64,000 nucleotides of DNA from Orientallactaga sibirica. Lineage: Eukaryota; Chordata; Mammalia; Rodentia; Dipodidae. Of the stretch, positions 45,205 through 56,516 are shown one piece after another. Position numbers and translations under genes: made by a program. The notes beneath the pieces were generated by a model that was not told where the DNA came from, ran no database searches, and worked only from the letters and a program-made list of their open reading frames with translations. Every line of letters begins with the position of its first letter. Positions within the stretch are counted from its first letter, which is position 1. The stretch lies in NCBI GenBank assembly GCA_036365145.1, contig JAEOAD010000024.1, positions 17,113,501 to 17,177,500 on the forward strand, given 5' to 3'.

Positions 45205-45600
45205 TTCATTATTTTTATCGACTTCCTTTGTATTGAGCAAATATTTTCAGTATATCATTTTAATGCTGTATTGGGGTTTTAGCTACATTTTCTTGCATTG
45301 TTCAGTAATTGCCCTATGGACTGCAGCATGTACCTTTAATCATTCATGAATTATTACAAATTAGTACTGACTTTCTTCTTGTAACACATTCACACCACTG
45401 CCACCACCAAAATCTTGCTTTATTTCTGCAAATATATAGAAACATCCAGAAAGCCTAGACATAATTTGAAAGAATAATGCACTGGAAAAGTAAAGTTTTT
45501 CACAGTAGGGAAGGGGTATTAAAAACTTGTGGTTTCCTTTACAATTATGAATATATCTTTTCAGTAATAACACACAGTGGAAACTAACAATATTTACCCA
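45205..45600 (-). mobile_element. Ancient L1 continuation, antisense, 5' part
   Basis: 'tcagtatatcattttaatgc', 'ggggttttagctacattttc' and 'ggactgcagcatgtacctt' match the complement of an older L1 ORF2 5' region and extend the same fossil. The right limit is uncertain. Confidence 0.55.
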
Positions 45601-45722
45601 TGTATGCATTTTATTTATTCTTGAAACCTTTTCATTTCATTTTTAACAAATGGTGGTGGTATAAATTATTGTTCTATAGAATCGTTGTATAGGATTAAAA
45701 GCCTAGGAAAGCATAACTTTAA

Positions 45723-45795
45723 TAGGGATACAGCTCGGTGGTAGAACATTTTCCTAACATCCTAAGGCCCTAGCTTTGATTCCCAACACTGCCAA
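45723..45795 (+). mobile_element. ID SINE (tRNA-Ala derived)
   Basis: 'tagggatacagctcggtggt' and 'tttgattcccaacact' are the A- and B-box parts of an ID element, followed by A/C-rich sequence. Confidence 0.75.
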
Positions 45796-46269
45796 ACCTA
45801 ACCCAACAAGGCAACCTAACTCGACCAAACAAAGCCAAACCAAAGAAAGGTCATATAAGGGAAGTAGAGCAATTGAGATTTGAGCAGGTACCTGTGAATA
45901 GGAGGACTGTGTTGGGAGGACTGAAGAGTTGTGAGTGATATTGGAGGAGAGTGACTTATCAGGCAGAAACAACTTTATGAAAAAAGCCAGAAATGAAACA
46001 CAAAAGCAAATAACACTGTATAGACAAACTTGCCTATGTAAATACAGGGGATTGAATGCATTTTTAATAAATTAACTATTAGTTAAGCAAGTTTTGAAGA
46101 GGTTGGTAGTTAATAATCCATGGTGAATGGCATGTGTTGAGATATGATGATCATAAATATAATTTCTCTGCCTGCACAAGCAGCTTCTTGCCCATATCTA
46201 AAATGAAATCCTTGATCCATATCACCTACCCTGCCTGATACTTGCATTTTTAAATGAAAGTTGACTTTT
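45796..46269. other. Unique sequence, nothing firm
   Basis: The end near 46150-46269 may already belong to the L2 fossil that follows. Confidence 0.4.
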
Positions 46270-46475
46270 CTTTGTCTTCTTGGGAACCCTTTCTTGACAT
46301 CTCTCTAAATACAACCAGATGTCTCCCATCTCTGTGTCAGCTCTTTTCATAGCACTTATGTTGAAAACAATAAATTACATTGTGAGAAACTCAAGGGCAA
46401 AATTTTTGTCTTACTTGTCTTTGTATAACTAGCTTTCAGATCTCACAGGTACCCAATATAGTCTACTTAAGAAAA
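46270..46475 (+). mobile_element. Ancient L2 LINE 3' end, sense
   Basis: 'gggaaccctttcttgacatc', 'cttttcatagcacttatgtt', 'aaactcaagggcaaaatttt' and 'tcttacttgtctttgtataa' follow the L2 3' end. Confidence 0.65.
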
Positions 46476-46964
46476 AGAAATATATTAAATATATAAATTA
46501 GTAAATTAAATATATTAAACTGTATTCTTAGTTTTGTATCTAGCCATTTTTGTTGTTATAGTTTCAGTAGCACACCTTCAAATTCTTTGTTTACAGCTGG
46601 GAACTGAAATGTGTCCATACCTATTTCCCAACCATCCATGTTACTAGTTTTACATATCTCTTTAGCCCATGATAACCTGGTCCTGTGTCTACACAGATCT
46701 AAATACAAACATCTTTCTAGCTCAAGCTCAAAGACTTCCTATTTCAACAACATTCTGAAGCCCCCAGGAATTGGGAGTCTTGCTGTTCTGAATTTCCATG
46801 ATAATTTTTCTCTACAAGTTTTTAAGTGCTTTTAATTTTCTAGACACTACCTAGAGACAGACTGTGTATTGCATATGCTTTGTATCCCAAAGGGAAACTC
46901 GTGCCCTCAGAATGAACACATACTCAGTCAGTGTGCCTCCAATGACTTGTCATTGAGCAATATT
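46476..46964. other. Unique sequence, nothing recognised
   Basis: The frame 46611-46835 has no support. Confidence 0.45.
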
Positions 46965-46977
46965 TCCAGACACATTA

Positions 46978-46987
46978 TATATATATA

Positions 46988-47034
<47 letters not shown>
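46978..47034. repeat. (TA)n(TG)n microsatellite
   Basis: Grew at the tail side of the L1 insertion at 46979. Confidence 0.95.
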
Positions 47035-47587
47035 TACATATATGTGTGTGTGTGTATTTTTTATTAGTTATGTATATAGTGTGTACACAGCCACGATGGT
47101 ACCATCATTAGCCTTCTCCTTGTCCTCCCCCCATGGGTAATGTGGGTCTTGCCTTATGTGGGTAGCCATCAGTTATGCGGGAGAGGCAATGGCTCTGTGC
47201 ATAATGACCCAACTCGTGGCTCTAACAATCTTTCTGCCCTTTCTTCCACAAATTTCCCTGAGCCATGTTGGGTTCATTTTAGGTGTATTTCAGTGATGAG
47301 GTCTTGGGAGTCTCTGTGTCTCTGGATATCTGATTTGGTAGGGGTTGAGTGTTCTTTGCGTCTATCTCCTTCGCCCTTGTGTTGATACCAGCTTCACTAA
47401 TAAAGCAGAACTCTTGCTCATTTCCCCTGGTGCCCTGTTGAGGTGCGATGGGCTGATTCTCTCTTCAGGTTCTGCGTCCATCTGAAAAAGACAAGCAGAT
47501 TCTCCAATGGAGAGTGAAGTCAGTGCCTGATACATGGATAACCATTATTATTTTAGAGAGAATTTCATAGGTGTAAGCCCTCTTGTA
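46979..47587 (-). mobile_element. L1 3' end with microsatellite tail, antisense
   Basis: The flanks 'tccagacacattat' (about 46965-46978) and 'tccaggcacattat' (47588-47601) form a target-site duplication with one change. The poly-A side is now a (TA)n/(TG)n repeat. 'tggctctaacaatctttctg' and 'atttccctgagcc' identify the L1 3' UTR. Confidence 0.8.
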
Positions 47588-47603
47588 TCCAGGCACATTA
47601 TTA

Positions 47604-50217
47604 ACCACAAGCAATTCAATACATACTTTCTAAACAAATGCTTCGTTCATCACTTTTTTTTTTATGGGAAAGGGCTCCATAGTGACACACTATGGGTACA
47701 AATATAAACTGGAGCCAGAAAAACAAAAAAGAACGAGTCAGAAATATATCCTGTGGCAAATTATAAAATTTCACAAAATCTTTTGAAGCCGCGTTCTGTT
47801 TATGAAGATCTCCACAAACATCTAGCAAGCCTCAAAGCAGTTTGAAACAAAATGATACCCTAGAAGAAATACATGTTTCCTCAGTGTGGAAGGAGTTTTA
47901 AAGAGCTTTGTTTCTTTTACTATTGTGAATGTGCCTTTTCAGTAATTATAGAGTGCCTAATTTTATATTAAGGCTAGCCATTTAACTTGAAGTGTATTTG
48001 GTTCTATACAGCAAATAGACTTTCAATGGAAAGCTAAGCATGAATTATAGCAATAAGAAAAGTAAATGAACTCTACGGGGGTTCTTTCCTTCTTTCTAAG
48101 CAAATAATTGGCCCGCGTGATTTTAGTGACATTTGCTCTTCTTCTTTGGTTTTAAAGCATGCACTGAGATGAAAATTTTCCTTCCCCTCTCCGTTGATTG
48201 TCTCGGAGATTCAGGCTGACACATTAGCTCTTTCACAAACTCTTCTTCTTGGCAAAGTGGAATTCATTTGACAGACTTAATGCAGCATATCTGAATGGGT
48301 TTTGCTTTCAAAGCCAACTTTTTTTTTAGATAAAATATGAATATTTCCCTTAAAAGTGTTTAAATGCTACTGGATTGTTGTGAGGAACAACACTTGCAAC
48401 TTTTCAATCAGGCTGTCTGTCATTCTGAAATGTCCACGTCTGTGGATCCTCTCAGATCACTAAAGCCAGTCTACTCCCAAGACGAGTAAGGTTCTTGAGA
48501 ATGGATATTTGGAGGTCAAGTCACCGTGGTGTGCCAATAATAACATTCTTACTAGTGGTTGTGGAAGGAATGGTGATGTCTTAGAACTTACTGACTTCAT
48601 TTCTCTCTGTTCTTGGGAGACATTGTGAAACACACTGCACCATGCTGACATCGCTGCATAACCCTTCCTTGGGTAAGGTACACAGACACTCTCTTTTCCT
48701 ATTAACTTTTCTAATATATTTTTTTTGTCGCTTTAGCCTACTTTCGCCAATGATCATTCTTTTATTTCCACCATCTCTCTCAAAAATAAAAATTAAAAAC
48801 TCTTTGATCTTTTGTACGAAGGATCTACCATTTTCCTTTCATTTCCGCCATCCATGTTTTTATACTCCTGAGCCCCCCTTTCAATGCAAGGAGCACAGGG
48901 GAAACTTTCTCTGCTCTCCTCATTACTGACAAAATAGAAGTGCCCACAGCTTGTCAATCTCATTATACATTTGGCAGGCTACCATTTCCAGTTAAGCGAA
49001 TTACAAAGTGAATCAAATTCTGCCCTTCCAGAGGAACCCACTAGGACAGCTACCAGAGCGTTTGGCTTCTGTGTGGATGTGCCATTTATAGAGTAGAAGC
49101 TCCCAAATAGGGAGCTTGTTTAAACTAGGCATTCAGTGAATGTTGAATGAATGAATAAATAATGAGAGAACAGGAACTAGCCCTGTTGAACAAACATGAT
49201 GGCCATTCATATTTTATAACAGAATCCAGTATTGTAAATATTATTAGTACCTGGTAGGCTGTATCCTGCTTATATTAACTTAGTAACAGTGGTTGGAAGA
49301 TAGAGCTTGCTCTAAACATGCTGACTGAGAAAATTATGTTCAGTAAAAGCTGCAGTGTGATTTCAGGTCTACTGTACAAATTTCTTTTAAAAATATTCTC
49401 TGTGTTTTATTACAGTATCTTTCATAGTGTTTTCTTTTCTTTCTTTCTTTCTTTTTTTTTTAAAAAAGCAGATGAGAGGTGTATCCTGAATGATAAAACC
49501 AAGTCACAGGCTGAGTATATAAAGAAACATGACTCTCAAGATCAGAACCTCTTGGAAGGGCTGTGTGCTTTACACACACAAATAATTCCTTCGCTTCCTC
49601 TCTGCTAGCCCCACTATAACCACCAGAACTAAAGACGTCTCAAGGCTTTTTCTGATCTAATTCTTTAAAAAGGACCATTTTCTTCTTTTCCTCTAGCTTA
49701 TCATAGACAGGGTTAGATCATCTTCCATAATGATTACCAAAACCTCAGGAATTGCAAGGAACACAATCATAAGGAACACCCTGCGTCTCCTTCATCATCA
49801 GCTTGAAGCTTGCTTTTTTATGTCAGAGGTTAGCAATATATTTTTTCTGTAAAAGCCTGGGTGATGAACTGCTCATTTCTTCAGTGGCATTTGGAAACCC
49901 TAGTAAGTAGCATGTGAACAAATGTACTGTATTTCAATAAAGCTTTCTCAAAAAAGACAGAGCCAAGTTTGCCCTAAAGGCTGGTAGTTTGGCAACTCTT
50001 GATTTTCAGACCTGGTCCTTTTGCACGAGCCAAGCACATGCTCTACCCATGCCCTGCTTCCCTAGTGCTATTGTCTAAACATTGCTTCTGAACATTTGCC
50101 TCTCTCAACCTCTGGATAACTGAAAGAGGCAAAGCTAATGACATCTTGGAATGTTTTTGTTGTTCTGAAGTTCTCAAAATGGGCCCTGTCTCTGGACATC
50201 TAAAATATTATGTTATG
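47604..50217. other. 2.6 kb SINE-free unique sequence
   Basis: No repeat recognised apart from a weak ID-like antisense patch near 50025-50065. 48060-48340 is of balanced complexity with several CpGs and is a reasonable candidate conserved non-coding element. The frames 48642-48929 and 49318-49608 have no recognisable domains. Confidence 0.45.
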
Positions 50218-50440
50218 GGCTGGAGAGATGGCTTAGCTGCTAAGGCGCTTGCCTGCAAAACCAAAGGACCCAGGTTTGAGTCTCCAGTTCCCATGGAAAG
50301 CCAGATGTACAAGGTGGCACATGTGTCTAGTATTTGTTTGCAGTGGCTAGAGGCCCTGATATGCCCATTCTCTCTCTTTGTCTCTCTGCCTCACTCTCTC
50401 ACTCTCAAATAAATAAATAAGTAAATAAATAAATAAATAA
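50218..50440 (+). mobile_element. Dip-like SINE (short type) with (AAAT)n tail
   Basis: 'gggctggagagatggcttag', full body, CT-rich region and AAAT/GAAAT tail. Confidence 0.93.
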
Positions 50441-50933
50441 AATATAAAACATCATAATCCTACTGGATGATGCAAGAACTTCTATATCATTCTTTGAAGC
50501 AAGATCATCTAGTTAGTAGCCAGAGTCCCAATTCCTCATCAAACCATGAAAATGTAATTATTCTTATTACTAGTGGTCTCTTGTTTTGCAAGGAATAACA
50601 TATACATGTATGCTGATTTCTACTTTCCATTTTTCAGTGAATCCTGCACAATGCAGAAATAGTTTGCTGTCCAGCTCAGAAGCATAAGTAAGGAGCTTGC
50701 CATTGAGACATCTCTCATAATTGTTCATGAATGAAAAGGAAGGACAGCAACTCTGTAGTCCGCTTGCTTCTACCACTGACCTCAGAGCTTAGCATGTTCA
50801 TGGGAGTGGCAATATATAGTGAGAGCGGCTTCATGAGCTAACCTTGACTTAGTCGTGAAATTCATGTGCAAGTGAGGCTGCCAAGCTTTTGTGTACCTGT
50901 TATCTCTTGCATGCTCTTTGATTCAACTGAGCA
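50441..50933. other. Unique sequence, nothing recognised
   Basis: No repeat or gene signal seen. Confidence 0.45.
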
Positions 50934-50944
50934 CAGAGTAGTTT

Positions 50945-51153
50945 TTTTTTTAATTCAGATTTTATTTTTATTTATTAGAGACAGAGAGAGGGAGAGGGAG
51001 AATGGGCATGCCAGGGCCTCTAGCCACTGCAAATGAACTCCAGATGCATGTGCCACCATGTGCATCTGGCTTACGTGGGACCTGGAGGATCAAACCTGGG
51101 TCCTTAGGCTTCACAGGTATGTGCCTTAACCACTAAGCCATTTCTCCAGCCCC
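50945..51153 (-). mobile_element. Dip-like SINE (short type), antisense, with duplication
   Basis: Ends 'ccatttctccagccc'. 'cagagtagtttt' on the left (from 50934) and 'cagagtaggttt' on the right (from 51154) are the target-site duplication. Confidence 0.93.
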
Positions 51154-51207
51154 CAGAGTAGGTTTTATGACTGGATTAAGCCTATTGATCTGATAGTAAG
51201 GTGGCAT

Positions 51208-51554
51208 TGTGGTTTGAATGTGAAATGCCCCCAGAGGCCCATGTGTTTGAACACTTGGTCCCTGGCTAGTGGCATTGTTTGGGAAAGTTGTGGAATCTTC
51301 AGGAGGTAGACCCTTGCTGAAGGAAGTGAATCCCTGGTTGTGGGCCTTGAGGTTTTGTAGGCTGACCTCACTTCCTGATCATTCTTCTGCTTTCTAACTG
51401 TGGCTGAACTGTGACAAACTGGCCTGCCTTGGCCTCCCACCATGATGGAAATGATGGAAAGTATTTCCTTGGACCTATAGTTAAAATAGACTCTTTTCTT
51501 CATTAAGCTGCTGCTGGACAGTTGTTCACAGCAATGAGTAAAACAACGAATACA
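51208..51554 (+). mobile_element. MaLR-type solo LTR (MT-like), sense
   Basis: 'tgtggtttgaatgtgaaatg' to 'cacagcaatgagtaaaacaa' and an end at 'gaataca' fit the MT LTR layout, including 'ggcattgtttgggaaag' and 'cccaccatgatgg'. The minus-strand 112-codon frame across it is not a gene. Confidence 0.8.
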
Positions 51555-51601
51555 GGTAGCTAGTGTGAGCTTCCAGGATGAGATGAATATCGGGTGTAAT
51601 A

Positions 51602-51783
51602 TTTTAATTTACTTATTTGTGAAGAAAGAGAAGGGTGTTCTAGAGCCTTTTGCCACTGCAAACCAACTTTAGATGCAAGCATCACTTTGTGCAGCTGATA
51701 CTACATGGGTACTAGAAAATTCAACCCAGACCATCAGGCTTTGCAAGGAAGTACCTTTAACTGCTGAGCCATCTCTCCAGCCT
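51602..51783 (-). mobile_element. Dip-like SINE, antisense, old, with duplication
   Basis: The flanks 'gaatatcgggtgtaata' (51585-51601) and 'gaataatgggtataata' (51784-51800) match over 17 bp with three changes, and the SINE body is also diverged, consistent with an older insertion. Confidence 0.9.
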
Positions 51784-51880
51784 GAATAATGGGTATAATA
51801 ATGTTATGGAAAAGACTTGTAACATTGCTCACAAGGATAAATGGTGAGGAGCAAATGGAAAAGTGAAGAATATTGGTGAT

Positions 51881-52217
51881 TGTTGTGGTTACCTTCAATT
51901 TTCTTGGGCAAAACACCTGACCCAAACCAACCAATTGGAGGAAAGAGTTTATTTGGTTTACAGACTGGAGTTTCATGATAGCAGGAGAAAGCATGGCATG
52001 AGCAAAAGCTGGGCATTACTCTTTGCCACAACAGGTGGACAATAACAGCAAGAGTGAGCTATTTATGGCAAGAGAGAGTTGACAATAATACCCCCAAACC
52101 CACCTCCTTGAAACATACCTCCTCCAGCAAGGCTCCACCTCTCAAATTGTCACCAGCTGGGGACCAAGCATTTGGAACACATGAAATTATGGGGGACATG
52201 TGAATCAAACTGCCACA
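51881..52217 (-). mobile_element. MaLR-type solo LTR (MT-like), antisense
   Basis: Close relative of the LTR at 16608: 'tttatttggtttacagactg', 'caccagctggggaccaagca' and 'atgggggacatgtgaatcaa'. 'tggtg' occurs just outside each end (51874-51878 and 52219-52223). Confidence 0.85.
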
Positions 52218-52223
52218 ATGGTG

Positions 52224-53570
52224 CAGTATTTAAAACCAAGGGCATAAATTTACCAGAAGGTTGAAAATATGCCCCTGAAACAGAAGAGAATGGATTCAGG
52301 AGCCTTTGCATAGATATCATAGTGAATTTTTTTCTTCCATGGGTCTGATGTGTATGCTGACAATTGCAGTATTTATGCTAGAAATACTATTTATTCATGG
52401 AGTTTACTCAAAAAAAAGGATCTGTGTGTTGAAAATGAAGATTTTTTTTCAAAGAATCAAACTCAATTTATTTACTCGTTTTCTTTTAGGATACATACAT
52501 ATTAAAATCAAGAGCTAAGTAGCAATAATAACAATCAAAATATAGGTTTAATGAACTGCCAAAGTTATGAGCATGTGCCCTATATGAATGTGAGAAATGA
52601 TGTGATTATAGGAGCTGTAGGCAAATTGCATGTTTTAATAAGTATAAGTTACTCATGCTTGAGAAGAATGAAAGTTATAACAGGGTTATATTTGTATTAC
52701 ATTTACTTTCCGTGAGAGATATAACTCTTACGTTGGGGTTATATTTTCATTTAACACTTTCTACCAGCAACTGTCAATGCTTCTGTTAATGAAAAGGGAT
52801 CAAAGGTTTTAATCATCGCTCTGCTGATTCTTTATGTCAGGTGAGCTCACTGTGACCTTGGAGGACCAAGGATAATGTTTTTGAATTATTTATTTTTGAT
52901 GTGGACAGAAGTTTCAACCTAAGTCTGTACAGGAATTTTGAAGAAAAAAAAACTGAAGACTTGTTTAAAAATTTAGTTCTTTTAAAGGATGTTAAACATT
53001 CAATCCTATGTCCATTGTAAAGAAGTTTCCAGACAGCTTTTATTTATTTATTTATTTTGGAAGGCATCTTTGAACAGGATCAGGGACAAGGTTTATAGAT
53101 CATTAAGCCTATTAGACCATAAGACAGGGAAACTAATTGGTCATTAGTCTCTGTGCCCATGAGGACCACTGACTTCATCCTTTTTCTGCGTCTTGGGAAT
53201 AGTATAGAGATGTGACAAATATTTGGCAAATGTTTCTTCTCCTGGCTATGTGGAACACATAGTGAAATATTATTGTCAGAATTCTCTATCCATTGATCCA
53301 GATAAGTGGAGTTGAAATGTGAACTCTTAGCTACTTAAATGCAAGGATAAAGACTGAATATGGCAATGCTGCTCTGTAGTATTACTCTGTAGATTTGCAA
53401 ATTTCTGCTTAAATACATTAAAAAGAAACATCAAAACTTCAAAAATCAGGAGGGTCCTCAGTGGAAGCATTTGCTGATTTCACTTTGGTGCAACAATTGT
53501 AATTTGTCTTCATGCTATTGAGAACTCCTCCTTAAAGTGTCAGCAGCTTGAGCTGAAATTCACTAAGGTG
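52224..53570. other. Unique AT-rich sequence, nothing recognised
   Basis: 52740-52890 is moderately complex and repeat-free. No gene signal. Confidence 0.45.
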
Positions 53571-53753
53571 TTTTTTAATTTATTTTTATTTATTTATTTT
53601 ATTTTATTTATTTTTTTTAGGTAGGGTCTCACTCTAGCACAGGCTGATCTGGAATTCACTCTGTATTCTCAGGGTGGCCTCGAACTCATGACGATCCTCC
53701 TACCTCTGCCCCCCTAGTGCTTGGATTAAAGGCGTGTGCCACCCCTCCCAGCC
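53571..53753 (-). mobile_element. B1 SINE, antisense
   Basis: TTTA-rich tail, 'ggtagggtctcactctagca', 'gggtggcctcgaactcatga' and 'cttggattaaaggcgtgtgc'. Confidence 0.93.
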
Positions 53754-54617
53754 TGCCTAAATCTTTTTAAATCGGCTTTGTAGTATTGCTGTTTGGGGCA
53801 GGGTCTATTCAATTGTTTTTTTTTGCCTTCTTGTATATGAGTTGGCCCTGAATAAGGCCAAATCTTAAGCCCAGGACAAAATTAGCTAGAATCTCTCAGT
53901 ACATTAATTATACTTTGCAAACCAATGAAATCTTACACCGCAATAAAAATCAGAAGGTAAACACAGCAACTTGACTGTTTCCTACTCATGGCTTCAGCAC
54001 CATTTGCTCCCTCCGCGGAACTTCCTATGTGCTCTGGGCTTGATGGAGATGGGAGTTAGGTGCAGTTTGAACAAGAGCTGAGGATTCTGTCAGTGCAGGT
54101 GTGAATCAGGGTCAAACCTGTGGTCACTTGACCCAGTTTTAGCTCTAGACTTGGTTTTAGCATTTAATATTTCAATTTCTTCACCCATAAGACAAAAATT
54201 TATTTAAGACATGGAACACTAATTCTGGTTTCCTACTTGCTTCTACTCCTTTAAGGAAACCCTGCATCAGACTAAGCAGAAGGCCACGGGCTATAAACTG
54301 AGGGTGGTAATAAGGCTTTCTGTGTCTTTGCTTCATAGTCAACACAACACCACTGCCACTGTGTTTGCCTTTTCTACATTTAAGCAGTGCAGAAAGAGAT
54401 GAATATCCACACAGAATGGATAGAAGCAAATTTTCAAAAAAAAAAAAAACAAACACAGTAAAAGAAGCATGAAGAAAAACCAATTCTAGAAAAATAAATA
54501 TACATGAGGGTACTTGAGGGAATGGGTAGAAACTCAGTAACAGTCAACTTATGACCACTTCATAACCAATGTCATTTTTGAAGGACTAAAATGACAGATA
54601 TTTTTAGAAGTGATAGT
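53754..54617. other. Unique sequence, nothing recognised
   Basis: The minus-strand frame 54181-54483 has no recognisable domain. Confidence 0.45.
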
Positions 54618-55080
54618 TATACAACAGTTCTCATGAGGCAGGAATGAGATTTATACTGATAGTCAAAGTGCAAATTGCTCAAACCTTTATGAAAAATAAT
54701 TTGGCAGTATGTGCCAAGAACCCCTTGAGCCTGTTGTTTTCATATTTTAAAATTTACTCAGCCCATTCAGAAAGTAGAATAGACATTTCTGTAAGGAGTT
54801 TGTAAGGGTGGAAAACAGAAAGCAACATGAACATGAAACAGTAGAGAGTTTAGACAATTATGATACATCAATGCAATGCCACATTAAATGATTATTTAGG
54901 GTGATATAGAATAATGTTAACTGAACAAGACATTTGTATAGTATGGGCTACAAGAAGCATATTGCCATTTTGATTATGTGCATATATTTATATATGCACT
55001 ATACTTACCTATTTATTTATATATAAACCAAAGACAACATGAGTATCAATCACTCTTAAGTGATTGTTCTCTGAGACTGA
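54618..55080 (+). mobile_element. Ancient L1 ORF2 end and 3' region, sense
   Basis: 'acctttatgaaaaataattt' then 'ggcagtatgtgcc', 'caattatgatacatcaatgc', 'aatgttaactgaacaagac' and 'tgtatagtatgggctaca' follow L1 ORF2 end and 3' UTR in order. Non-coding now. Confidence 0.65.
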
Positions 55081-55385
55081 TATAAAATATTCTCAACTTT
55101 TCTGCTTTAATGTGATTTTATGTTTGGTTGTACAAACTTGAGCATCCATTCTTCAGCAAACACAATAAAATGTACAGAAAAGTAATGTTTAGGAGTTTTA
55201 GATGTGATTTTTATTACTAACTTGGTGATATGACAAATGAGTCTATTTTAATGATGCATTTTTGTCAGATTTTTTATTTTTATTTCACACGGCACTAGCA
55301 TAAATTGCAACTTAGCACTGTCAATTATCATGAGTTAAGAAAAGATAGTATGAGAAGGCAAAGAAACAAAAGTGTTACTAAAAGC
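55081..55385. other. Unique AT-rich sequence, nothing recognised
   Basis: No repeat or gene signal seen. Confidence 0.45.
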
Positions 55386-55395
55386 TGATACCCAG

Positions 55396-55603
55396 GGCTA
55401 GAGGGATGGCTTAGCGGTTAAGGCATTTGCCTGCAAAGCCAAAGAACCCAGGTTCGATTCTCCAGGACCACGTTAACCAGATGCACAAGGGGGCGCATGT
55501 ATCTGGAGTTTGTTTTTTCAGTGGTTGGAGGCTCTGGAGTGCTATTCTCTCCCTCTTTCTCTGTCAAATAAATGAATTGATTAAAATTAAATTTTTAAAA
55601 AAA
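55396..55603 (+). mobile_element. Dip-like SINE (short type) with perfect duplication
   Basis: 'ggctagagggatggcttagc' head. The flanks 'tgatacccag' (55386-55395 and 55604-55613) are identical. Confidence 0.95.
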
Positions 55604-55613
55604 TGATACCCAG

Positions 55614-55964
55614 AAAACAAATGAAAAAAAATCAAGAAAAGATACTCATATTTTCTTGGTTGCCTCTCTGAGAGTGAATCACTTTTTCAGCAGCATTAAT
55701 TCTCAGTCACTTTAGATGTTCTTTAATTGCTAAAGCAGCAGATGAAGATTTGAGTCACTTAAAAGGTTTAACATCTTCTCACATAGTTCTTTTGAAGGAG
55801 TACAACTGTTAGTTTGAGCCAGTTAACTTAAATTTTTTTAAATACATGCTTAAACAATACATTTCAATCAAAATTACTAAGTTGTTTAAATCATAAAGTC
55901 TGTCATTTTGTGTTGATATCTAATTGAACTTGCATTTGACTTAAAACTTTTTTTAATAGAACTA
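55614..55964. other. Unique AT-rich sequence, nothing recognised
   Basis: No repeat or gene signal seen. Confidence 0.45.
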
Positions 55965-56035
55965 AAGATCAAACTGAGAGTCTCACATATGCGAGGCAAG
56001 TTTTCGGCTACTGTTCTATACCCCTACACCCTATG
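55965..56035 (-). mobile_element. ID-like SINE, antisense, decayed
   Basis: 'gtctcacatatgcgaggcaa' then 'gctactgttctatacccc' is the complement of an ID element (B box then A box). Confidence 0.6.
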
Positions 56036-56159
56036 AATGTCTTTAGCCACATGTTTCTCTTGTGCCTCTTTGAATCCCATAGTTACTATTTCTGGTTTCA
56101 CTGTGACTTATTCTAAATTCTGGACTAAATAAAATAAATCACACTGTAGATATGAAATA

Positions 56160-56516
56160 TAAAACAGACAGCTTCAGGTTCGCTGAGATGAACTTCCAGA
56201 CCAGGCACAGTTATGGAGGAAGGGATATTATTTATTGAAGCTTACAGATCCAGGGGAAGTTCCATAATGACAGAAGAAGCTGGCCTACCTTCACGGGACC
56301 AAACACAGAGAGAGCAAAGCCAAAAGCCACACAGCACAGCACACCTCAGGAACTCCAGCTAGGCACACTTTGCATATCTTTATATTGAAATCCTAAACCC
56401 ACCACCACACCTTAAGATCCACTTAGAGACACTGCCTCCAGCCAGGTGGCTGCAGATGCACACTATAAACTAATAAAACACTGAATATATTGGGGCTGTC
56501 TATTCAAACTACCACA
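56160..56516 (-). mobile_element. MaLR-type solo LTR (type A), antisense
   Basis: Very similar to 6805-7168: 'acagcttcaggttcgctgag' to 'ctattcaaactaccaca'. The AATAAA complement is at 56231-56236. Its left terminal bases have diverged. Confidence 0.85.

Noticed and set aside
51165..51503. 112-codon minus-strand frame
   Set aside because: It lies across the MT-like LTR at 51208-51554 on the opposite strand and has no retroviral or cellular domain.
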